5,469 nucleotides of DNA, taken from the NCBI GenBank assembly GCA_900769095.1, contig CAAGFH010000033.1, positions 1 to 5,469 on the forward strand, read 5' to 3'. Below, in pieces: positions 1-5,469 of this stretch. The notes under the pieces were generated by a model. That model was given only the letters and a program-made list of their open reading frames with translations. It was not told where the DNA came from and made no database searches. Both the position numbers and the translations under genes were made by a program. The stretch comes from Methanobacteriaceae archaeon. GTDB lineage: Archaea; Methanobacteriota; Methanobacteria; Methanobacteriales; Methanobacteriaceae. Within the stretch, counting starts at the first letter, position 1, and each line of letters opens with the position of its first letter.

Positions 1-118
1 ATTTTATTTATTTTAAAACAATTCTAATTTATTGTTGTTAATTGTTTAATTGTATATTTATGTGTACTTATTTTTTTAAGAATATTTTCTAATTTTTTTA
101 TTGATTTTTATACGATTT

Positions 119-135
119 TATACAAATTTTGTATA
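119..135. repeat. 17-bp perfect palindrome
   Basis: TATACAAA and TTTGTATA form two perfect 8-bp arms around a single central T. A TATAC motif also occurs 10 bp upstream at 109-113, so the left half is partly repeated in direct orientation. Symmetry and length suit a dimeric regulator binding site. With such AT-rich DNA, chance is a real alternative, and no gene start is close. Confidence 0.35.
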
Positions 136-436
136 TTCGATTAAATCAGAGTTATGATAAAACAAATATTTAAGAATGTCCAAATATTTATATTATACAA
201 TTAGATATTTTTATTTTCATAAATTAAATCTTAGTTTTATCTTATTTTGATATGATACCTGTTTTATATATTTATTTAAGTTTTAAAACTATGTATTTCT
301 TAGATTTTAATTGAGGTTAATTTTAGATTTTTATATTGATTTTATTGTGTTTTTGTCTTATTCTATTTATTTTTAATAGTATTGTGCTATTTTTGACCAA
401 TACAATAGATTTGTGCTTTATTTCCTAATCATAACA

Positions 437-468
437 TTTATATACAATTTTTTACTTAGATTTATATA
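437..468 (+). promoter_or_regulatory. Two candidate archaeal TATA boxes for the surface protein gene
   Basis: TTTATATA occurs at 437-444 and again at 461-468, matching the usual methanogen TATA box. Transcription would start about 25 nt downstream of either box, near 465-495, giving a leader of roughly 290 nt that includes the hairpin at 555-587. Similar AT-rich boxes occur elsewhere (262-270, 751-757). The 751 box is too close to the ATG unless the mRNA is leaderless, which the strong ribosome binding site argues against. The choice among boxes is therefore uncertain. Confidence 0.3.
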
Positions 469-554
469 TGAAATTATTTCTATTAATCCATGAGTTTTAA
501 AAATTATAAATTAAGAAATAAGTTTCTATTATATTATGGTTGATGATGGTTTTT

Positions 555-587
555 GTTCTGAATATTATCTTAAGTAATATTCAGAAC
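555..587. repeat. Perfect 13-bp inverted repeat (hairpin or palindromic site)
   Basis: GTTCTGAATATTA at 555-567 is perfectly complementary to TAATATTCAGAAC at 575-587, with a 7-nt loop TCTTAAG. It is the strongest hairpin in the upstream region. No T-tract follows it on either strand, so it does not look like an intrinsic terminator. If transcription begins near 465-495 it lies inside the mRNA leader and could be a stability or regulatory element. A diverged copy lies at 3736-3763, beyond the other end of the surface protein gene. Confidence 0.6.
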
Positions 588-764
588 TTAATTAGTAAAA
601 AGTCTTAAATATTAAATTATACATATTATACTCATTAAGTTTTTATGCTTAATAATAGATTTTTATTCAATATTATTTAATAAAATTATACTTTTATTCG
701 ACAATTTAAACTCATTTCAATTGTAAAAATATAATATTGTTTTAATTATCTATATAATTTACAA

Positions 765-775
765 GGAGGAGGTGA
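765..775 (+). promoter_or_regulatory. Strong ribosome binding site of the surface protein gene
   Basis: The stretch GGAGGAGGTGA contains AGGAGGTGA, a full match to the anti-Shine-Dalgarno tail of methanogen 16S rRNA. It ends four bases before the ATG at 780. This fixes the start and argues for a leadered mRNA. Confidence 0.9.
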
Positions 776-779
776 AAAT

Positions 780-3488
780 ATGTTAAAAAAGAAATTAATC
801 CTCATAGTAAGTATTATTCTATTATTCTCTCTTTGTTTGGTTGGTGTATCCGCTACAGACAGTAGTTTAATCAATGGTACTGATTCATATAGTGATAGTA
901 TTCAAAGTTCTAATTTGGATTTAAATAATAATTCAAACATTGCAGGTGATTATAATACTAAACTCAATTCTGGAGATGGCTCTCAAATTATATTAAATGA
1001 TAATGGCAATGGCGGTAGTTTCAGTGACTTACAAAAATTAATTGATTCTAATACAAATGGAACAATCGATTTAGATAGGGATTATAAATATGCTGAAAAT
1101 GACAATCTACCTAATGGCATTACAATTAATGGTAAAACTTTAGTTATTAATGGTAATGGACATACATTGGATGGATCAAATCTTGCTAGGATATTTAATA
1201 TAAGTGATTCAAATTTGGAATTAAATGATTTAAAACTAATAAATGGTATGAACAATGAATCTGGAACAGCGATATTTGCTAACAATAGTAAATTAAATAT
1301 TAATGGGTGTAGTTTTAATAACAATACAGTTAATATAAATTTAGTTAACTATACTAAATTCTTATCTGTTAATGGAGGAACTATTCATCTTCTAGATTCT
1401 ACAGCAAATATTAATAATTCTAATTTCATTAATTCTAATGTTAACTTCAGTGCTGATGATAATTATAAAGAAAAGGCTACAGTTAATGGTGGTGGAATTT
1501 TTTCTAAAGATTCTAATCTTAACATATCAAATTGTCTCTTTAATGATAATCATTTAATCAGTAATTATACTCACGTAGTGTTTTCAGGATCTGCTATCTG
1601 TACTGATGATAATATCAATACAACAATAGTTGATTCAAACTTTACTAATAATAACTGTTCCTATGGGACAATCGACGATGCAAGTGAGAACCTAATTATT
1701 AATAATTGTTTGTTTAATAATAATTATGCTAATGAAGGATCAGATATCTATTTAGAAAGCGATGTTTACAATACTACAATATTAAATTCTAAATTTATTA
1801 ATTCACATTCCGAATCTGATGGTGGTTCAATATACTCATATAGTGGTTCTGAAGATGGAAGTATAATATTTAATAATTGCAGCTTTATTAATACAAGTAG
1901 TGGTGATGATGGTGGAGCATTATACATAAATTCTGAAACTAATATCCTAGACTTTAATAACTGCAGTTTTATTAACACTAGCGCTTCTGGAGGTGGTGCA
2001 ATATGGTATGATGATGGTACTGCATCTAATGTTAATAACTGTACCTTTATTAATTGTACTGCATTAACATATGATGGTGGTGCAATACTTAATGATGGTA
2101 TTAATATTAATGTTACAGTCAGATCTTCAAGATTCATTAATTGTACTGCATCTAAACAAGGTGGTGCTATTTCCCACAGACCATATGGTTATCATTATTT
2201 TACTGTAATTAATTCTACATTTTATAATAACACCGCAGAAGAAGCTGGAGCAATATATATCTGTGATGAGGATCTTGGTAGAATATATAATTCCACATTT
2301 GTTAATAACTCTGCACGTTCAGAAGCTGGTGCAATCTCTTGTAATAAACAAGGAGAATATAACTATGGTATTGATATCATAGAAGGCAATATATTCATTA
2401 ACAACACCGCTCCTGAAGCAGGTGCTATAAGTATATGTGGTGGTAATATTAGTAACTGTGTTATTATAGATAATCCTGATAATAATAACCATGATGTTGT
2501 TAGCAATGGTTATTGGGAAAATAGTGTTAATTTGACCTATAACTGGTGGGGTTCTAATAAAAATCCAATTGACAGATATACCAATAATAGTGAAAATGGT
2601 ATTGTTAATCATAATTGGGTTTTAATGACCTTTGTAAGTAATGAAACAGTTATGTTTGTTGGTAATACATATAATTTGACTGCCGGTTTAACCCAATATA
2701 CTGATGGTAAAAATATTAATGGTTTTAACCAGTATTTACCAATACGTAATGTAAGTTTCACTGCAAAAACCGGTGTGTATGATCCTGAAACCGGGGCTTT
2801 AGTAAATAATAAATTAAATACATTATATTCTAAAAGCACTACAAATAACACATTATATGCTACTATTGATTATCAGACTTTAGAGCTACCTATATTTGAA
2901 GCAAAAATTTTTATAAATAAAACCCCAAACCTTACTGCTGTTAAATTAGGTGATGAACTTTCATATATTGTTGTGGTTAAAAATATCGGTGATTATAATC
3001 TTACTAAAGTCTACTTTAATGAGAATATTCCAGAAAATTTAAGATATATTAAATTTAGTGGTGATAACTGGACTGTGAACGATAAAAATAATGCATTTTA
3101 TTATCTTAATACTTTAGAACCTAATCAAACCGCCAACATTACATTATACTTTAAAGCAGTAAAAGAAGGTAATTTTACTAATGCAATAGTTGTTAATACC
3201 CATGAAATTGACAATATTACAATTAATAGTACAGAAGTCCAAGTCATATCAAATGACACCAATAGAACAAACAATACCAATAGTACCAATAATACTAATA
3301 ACAACAATAAAGCAGATAATAATAAGGCAAACAATAACAGTAATATTGGTGATAGTTATAATGAAAATGGCTTAAATAACAATAATGCAGCTATTTTTGT
3401 TGAAAATAGTCCTGTTACTGGTATTCCTGTACTTGTCTTAATCATTACATTACTCTCTTGTGTATTTATACCTAGAAGAAAAAACTAA
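780..3488 (+). CDS. Adhesin-like surface protein with right-handed beta-helix repeats, DUF11-like domain and C-terminal anchor
   Basis: This 902-residue secreted protein probably sits on the cell surface and mediates contact with other cells or host material; that role is inferred from the methanogen adhesin-like family, and no ligand is known. Residues 1-25 are a signal peptide (KKK, hydrophobic core, likely cleavage after VSA). From about residue 100 to 570 there are beta-helix turns carrying Gly-Gly/Ala-Gly-Ala-Ile motifs, with the key Gly near 348, 378, 405, 433, 461, 490, 517 and 548, so a period of 27-31 residues, each with an N-x-x-F-x-N-type rung. An NWWGSN motif at 588-593, typical of the end of such helices in this family, closes the region. 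Residues about 715-823 resemble a DUF11 (TIGR01451) beta-sandwich. An Asn/Thr-rich linker (about 825-876) leads to a hydrophobic tail from 884 ending RRKN. Start supported by a perfect ribosome binding site. Many N-x-S/T sites could be glycosylated. No truncation is seen; it appears monocistronic with its own terminator. Confidence 0.9.
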   Translation: MLKKKLILIVSIILLFSLCLVGVSATDSSLINGTDSYSDSIQSSNLDLNNNSNIAGDYNTKLNSGDGSQIILNDNGNGGSFSDLQKLIDSNTNGTIDLDRDYKYAENDNLPNGITINGKTLVINGNGHTLDGSNLARIFNISDSNLELNDLKLINGMNNESGTAIFANNSKLNINGCSFNNNTVNINLVNYTKFLSVNGGTIHLLDSTANINNSNFINSNVNFSADDNYKEKATVNGGGIFSKDSNLNISNCLFNDNHLISNYTHVVFSGSAICTDDNINTTIVDSNFTNNNCSYGTIDDASENLIINNCLFNNNYANEGSDIYLESDVYNTTILNSKFINSHSESDGGSIYSYSGSEDGSIIFNNCSFINTSSGDDGGALYINSETNILDFNNCSFINTSASGGGAIWYDDGTASNVNNCTFINCTALTYDGGAILNDGININVTVRSSRFINCTASKQGGAISHRPYGYHYFTVINSTFYNNTAEEAGAIYICDEDLGRIYNSTFVNNSARSEAGAISCNKQGEYNYGIDIIEGNIFINNTAPEAGAISICGGNISNCVIIDNPDNNNHDVVSNGYWENSVNLTYNWWGSNKNPIDRYTNNSENGIVNHNWVLMTFVSNETVMFVGNTYNLTAGLTQYTDGKNINGFNQYLPIRNVSFTAKTGVYDPETGALVNNKLNTLYSKSTTNNTLYATIDYQTLELPIFEAKIFINKTPNLTAVKLGDELSYIVVVKNIGDYNLTKVYFNENIPENLRYIKFSGDNWTVNDKNNAFYYLNTLEPNQTANITLYFKAVKEGNFTNAIVVNTHEIDNITINSTEVQVISNDTNRTNNTNSTNNTNNNNKADNNKANNNSNIGDSYNENGLNNNNAAIFVENSPVTGIPVLVLIITLLSCVFIPRRKN

Positions 3489-3493
3489 ATAAT

Positions 3494-3585
3494 TTACTAA
3501 TGGTAGATTAGCTTAATTTGGGTATTGTACTGGAAAAAAATTAGATAGTTACTAATGATTAGTTAATTGGGTATTGTACTGGAAA
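3494..3585 (+). repeat. Imperfect tandem repeat, two units, just after the surface protein stop codon
   Basis: The first unit (3494-3536) and second unit (3549-3585) both begin TTACTAATG, have a diverged middle containing TTAG, and end in the identical 19-mer TTGGGTATTGTACTGGAAA (3518-3536 and 3567-3585). The second unit is 6 nt shorter in the middle. The 19-mer is noticeably less AT-biased than its surroundings. It begins only 5 nt after the stop codon and lies before the terminator, so it is probably in the 3' untranslated region. Its function is unknown; a duplicated recombination target, a protein site or an RNA element are all possible. Confidence 0.7.
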
Positions 3586-3591
3586 GAATTG

Positions 3592-3650
3592 GTGTAATTG
3601 TTTATTATTAAGATTAAATATATATTGAGCATTAGAAAACAATTAAACAC
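3592..3650 (+). other. Possible long stem in the 3' untranslated region
   Basis: TAATTGTTT at 3595-3603 pairs with AAACAATTA at 3637-3645, and outside a small bulge GTG (3592-3594) pairs with CAC (3648-3650). The loop is 33 nt. It lies immediately before the terminator. The pairing is mostly A-T and may be fortuitous. Confidence 0.3.
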
Positions 3651-3654
3651 TTTT

Positions 3655-3693
3655 TAATTAGGATTTTTTAATCCTAATTACTTTTTTTATTTT
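3655..3693 (+). terminator. Hairpin plus T-tract terminator of the surface protein gene
   Basis: TAATTAGGATT (3655-3665) and AATCCTAATTA (3670-3680) form a perfect 11-bp stem with a TTTT loop. A run of seven T follows at 3682-3688, then ATTTT. A T-tract alone is the usual archaeal termination signal; the hairpin makes the assignment stronger. It is about 170 nt after the stop codon, so the mRNA would have a long 3' tail. Confidence 0.8.
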
Positions 3694-3717
3694 ACTGAAA
3701 ACTAACTATTTTCAGTA
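3693..3717. repeat. Second inverted repeat directly after the terminator
   Basis: TACTGAAAA (3693-3701) pairs with TTTTCAGTA (3709-3717), a perfect 9-bp stem with a 7-nt loop. No T-tract follows. It may be a back-up structure, part of the old end of a neighbouring element, or an operator just upstream of the TATA-like box at 3720. Confidence 0.4.
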
Positions 3718-3719
3718 TC

Positions 3720-3727
3720 TTTATATG
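3720..3727 (+). promoter_or_regulatory. Candidate TATA box upstream of the tail-fibre fragment
   Basis: TTTATATG lies about 25 nt before the ATG at 3748, so transcription would begin almost exactly at that ATG. No Shine-Dalgarno sequence is seen between the two. If real, this would drive a leaderless transcript covering the tail-fibre fragment and the winged-helix gene. In DNA this AT-rich such a box is weak evidence. Confidence 0.3.
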
Positions 3728-3735
3728 TTTAAAAC

Positions 3736-3761
3736 GAATATTATCTTATGAATTATTCAAA

Positions 3762-3763
<2 letters not shown>
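3736..3763. repeat. Diverged copy of the 555-587 palindromic element
   Basis: Aligned without gaps to 560-587, this segment matches at 24 of 28 positions, including the identical 13-mer GAATATTATCTTA. The palindrome itself is degraded: only GAATA/TATTC-type ends still pair. It sits precisely where recognisable tail-fibre coding sequence begins. A chance match in AT-rich DNA cannot be excluded. Confidence 0.4.
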
Positions 3764-4322
<559 letters not shown>

Positions 4323-4330
4323 GTGATAGT

Positions 4331-4597
4331 ATGGAATTAACTGATGTAATGTTAACAGAGATTAGCTATGTGGAAATCTCAACATATAGAACAAAAGTAA
4401 TGAAGTCTTTAGATGGTGATGTTAAAATACCAACCGGTATTGCTAAAGATTCTGGGATTAAAACAAATCATATTTCAAAAGTGTTATCTGAGTTAAAAGC
4501 ACATGAATTAGTTGAATGTATCAATCCGGAAGTTAGAAAAGGTAGATTGTACAGATTAACTGATAAAGGTGAAGAAGTAGTTAAAAATTTAAAATAA
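4331..4597 (+). CDS. Small winged-helix DNA-binding protein, probable transcriptional regulator
   Basis: The 88-residue protein is essentially one winged helix-turn-helix domain, so it probably binds DNA in the cytoplasm and regulates transcription; its target is unknown. Residues about 13-27 form the first helix (STYRTKVMKSL). Residues 32-62 hold the helix-turn-helix (PTGIAKDSGI, then KTNHISKVLSELKAHELVECI). Residues 66-80 form the wing and final helix (VRKGRLYRLTDKGEE), with the RLYRLTDKG pattern typical of archaeal MarR/ArsR-like domains. No ligand-binding or sensor domain is present. A GTGA at 4323-4326 ends four bases before the ATG, the same spacing as for the adhesin-like gene, and supports this start. 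Only 8 nt separate it from the tail-fibre fragment, so it is likely co-transcribed with it and may be a provirus regulator. It converges with the minus-strand genes. Confidence 0.8.
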   Translation: MELTDVMLTEISYVEISTYRTKVMKSLDGDVKIPTGIAKDSGIKTNHISKVLSELKAHELVECINPEVRKGRLYRLTDKGEEVVKNLK

Positions 4598-4598
4598 T

Positions 4599-4670
4599 TG
4601 AAAGTAAGTATAAGCTATATGCATATTATTTAAGGTGTTTCAAGTATGCATATAACTCATTAATCTTTCA
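4599..4670. repeat. Nested inverted repeats between convergent genes, possible bidirectional terminator
   Basis: The inner arms TATATGCATA (4616-4625) and TATGCATATA (4645-4654) pair perfectly, with two more pairs after one mismatch. The outer TGAAAG (4599-4604) pairs with CTTTCA (4665-4670). The 80-nt gap between the converging stop codons contains nothing else. T-tracts are poor, so termination is not certain. Each inner arm also contains the self-complementary octamer TATGCATA, so two copies of a protein-binding site are an alternative. Confidence 0.45.
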
Positions 4671-4677
4671 TATTACT

Positions 4678-5190
4678 TTAGCTATGATTTAATCTACTAT
4701 AATCAAATTTATCCATATCATATTTTACAGTTTCATTAAAGATTATTTCGCCCATCGGATCAATAATAATTACTTCAATTTTACTAACATTTTTTGGATC
4801 TTGTGTTTGCCATGAACCAAGGAGGTCTTGTTCAGATTTTGCAAAGCTATCTACCATCCACTCGAGGTAACCGTCATCTTCATGAAGGAATTCATTATTC
4901 TCACCATAAAATATAGTTTTTAAATCATATCCTTCAATATCTGATGGTAAATTTAACAATACTCCATCAAGGTAGTAATTATAATATGGGTCACTACCAT
5001 TATTTACAAAAACATATCCGCTTGTTTTTGCTTTTATTAATTTAATGTCTGCATCAGAAGTAGTTGCATTGTCATTGGTACTGTCAACATTACTTTCAAC
5101 ATTTGTTGTTGCTGGGCTTAAAAAAATACCTAAAACAAAAAGAATTACTAATACATTGGCAACAATTCCAACTAATAATTTCTTATCCAT
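4678..5190 (-). CDS. Membrane-anchored extracytoplasmic protein, possibly FxLYD-like
   Basis: The 170-residue protein has a positively charged start (MDKK), one hydrophobic segment at about residues 5-24, a Ser/Thr/Asn/Asp-rich spacer at about 27-48, and an outside domain at about 50-165. This is the layout of a signal-anchored exported protein; no lipobox cysteine is seen. The domain has a YVFVNNGSD strand, a GYDLKTIFYGENNEFL stretch and a late KIEVIIIDP strand, which recall FxLYD-type beta domains. That match is by eye and weak; the function is unknown. The ATG at 5190 is chosen because AGGTG at 5203-5199 lies 8 nt before it. A GTG three codons earlier is in frame but overlaps that ribosome binding site. 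The site also overlaps the stop codon of the upstream gene, only 11 nt away, suggesting an operon with coupled translation. Confidence 0.75.
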   Translation of the reverse strand: MDKKLLVGIVANVLVILFVLGIFLSPATTNVESNVDSTNDNATTSDADIKLIKAKTSGYVFVNNGSDPYYNYYLDGVLLNLPSDIEGYDLKTIFYGENNEFLHEDDGYLEWMVDSFAKSEQDLLGSWQTQDPKNVSKIEVIIIDPMGEIIFNETVKYDMDKFDYSRLNHS

Positions 5191-5201
5191 TGCGCACACA
5201 C

Positions 5202-5469
5202 CTATTTATACTCTTTAATTGAATCTATTAATTTTTCCATATCCTCAAGTAACTCATTTATATGTTCACTCTCTTCAGATTGGGTTTGACCAATATTAAT
5301 TACTAATGCATTAGTCAATGAATCAATTTTTTCAATAATTGATTTCATTATATCAATTCTAGTTTCAATTTCATAATCCATTTTAGAATCATGTCCAGTA
5401 GCTAAATCAATCATATTCAAAGCCACATCAGCTTGATTATTAAATAATTCAGTACAACTATCAACTGAA
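5202..5469 (-). CDS. C-terminal part of a helical, probably coiled-coil protein (runs off the window)
   Basis: The frame stays open to the right edge of the window, so the gene is probably incomplete here and 89 full codons are visible. A GTG at 5426 and an ATG at 5414 could be starts, but neither has a Shine-Dalgarno sequence, so an upstream start outside the window is more likely. The visible part is highly charged and rich in Glu, Asp, Ile, Leu and Lys. Heptad-like spacing is seen in the stretch RIDIMKSIIEKIDSLTNAL and again in HINELLEDMEKLIDSIKEYK at the C-terminus, which indicates two amphipathic helices. There is no membrane segment or recognisable catalytic motif. It lies 11 nt upstream of the membrane-anchored gene and is probably in the same operon. 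I do not recognise the family. Confidence 0.65.
   Translation of the reverse strand, partial: SVDSCTELFNNQADVALNMIDLATGHDSKMDYEIETRIDIMKSIIEKIDSLTNALVINIGQTQSEESEHINELLEDMEKLIDSIKEYK

Larger units (their letters stand above)
1..779. other. Long gene-free AT-rich region upstream of the surface protein gene
   Basis: No reading frame of useful length is present on either strand. The short ATG frames seen (for example at 155 and 468, 16 and 10 codons) have no ribosome binding site. The region holds several TATA-like stretches, a 17-bp palindrome at 119-135, a strong inverted repeat at 555-587, and the ribosome binding site of the downstream gene at its right end. No tRNA-like or rRNA-like GC-rich island is visible. 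Long upstream regions are common before adhesin-like genes of Methanobacteriales (general knowledge). Whether this one is a transcribed leader or an untranscribed spacer cannot be told from the sequence. Confidence 0.75.

Noticed and set aside
361..417. Short direct repeat TTGTGCT (383-389, 411-417) and a GTATTG/CAATAC inverted pair, considered as an operator or CRISPR-like unit
   Set aside because: Repeats of 6-7 bp are expected by chance in a region this AT-rich, and there is no third copy or regular spacing. No CRISPR array is present in the window.
1860..2060. DNA-level direct repeats within the adhesin-like gene (AATAATTGC...TTTATTAAT-type units)
   Set aside because: They follow from the repeated N-N-C-S/T-F-I-N protein rung of the beta-helix, with differing codons, and do not indicate a separate DNA element.
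1082..3334. Several minus-strand open frames of 69-123 codons inside the adhesin-like gene
   Set aside because: They lie wholly within a well-supported plus-strand gene whose repetitive Asn/Asp/Ser codons leave the opposite strand free of stops. They show Leu/Ile/Val-biased shadow composition and no ribosome binding sites of their own.
3190..3375. Plus-strand 61-codon frame overlapping the end of the adhesin-like gene
   Set aside because: It is an out-of-frame reading of the DUF11-like and Asn-rich linker region. The Ile/Thr/Gln-rich content reflects shifted AAT and ACC codons, and it has no independent start signal.
5202..5426. A complete 74-residue gene starting at GTG 5426
   Set aside because: The frame remains open to the window edge with the same coding character and there is no ribosome binding site before the GTG, so a partial gene is more likely.

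Overview
The window is extremely AT-rich. It carries a large secreted Asn/Ser/Thr-rich beta-helix surface protein of the kind expanded in gut Methanobacteriales (Methanobrevibacter / Methanosphaera adhesin-like proteins, ALPs). Archaeal features agree with this: a Shine-Dalgarno sequence matching the methanogen 16S tail, TATA-like boxes of the TTTATATA type, and a small archaeal-style winged-helix regulator. The genus is an inference from gene style and composition, not a proven assignment.

Layout from left to right. Positions 1-779 hold no credible gene. They form a long upstream region with TATA-like boxes, a 17-bp palindrome and a perfect 13-bp hairpin. Positions 780-3488 encode a 902-residue adhesin-like protein: signal peptide, right-handed beta-helix repeats, a DUF11-like domain, an Asn-rich linker and a C-terminal membrane anchor. 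Positions 3489-3720 are a structured downstream region with two copies of an imperfect tandem repeat, a possible long stem, a strong hairpin plus T-tract terminator, and a second hairpin. From about 3762 to 4322 there is an open frame with a phage tail-fibre signature and a collagen-like Gly-X-Y run, but no normal start codon. It is best read as a 5'-truncated or frameshifted fragment. A winged-helix DNA-binding protein (4331-4597) follows after 8 nt. Facing it on the minus strand are two tightly spaced genes: an anchored extracytoplasmic protein (4678-5190) and, upstream of it, the C-terminal end of a predicted helical/coiled-coil protein that runs off the window (5202-5469).

The ALP is a surface gene and the tail-fibre piece is a virus- or prophage-type receptor-binding gene fragment. 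The fragment and the winged-helix gene look co-transcribed, which fits the remnant of a provirus module lying next to a surface-protein locus. The most unusual observation is that a palindromic element in the ALP upstream region (555-587) is matched at 24 of 28 positions by the sequence exactly where tail-fibre similarity begins (3736-3763), so the two copies bracket the ALP gene. This may mark a recombination junction, but it could be chance in such AT-rich DNA.
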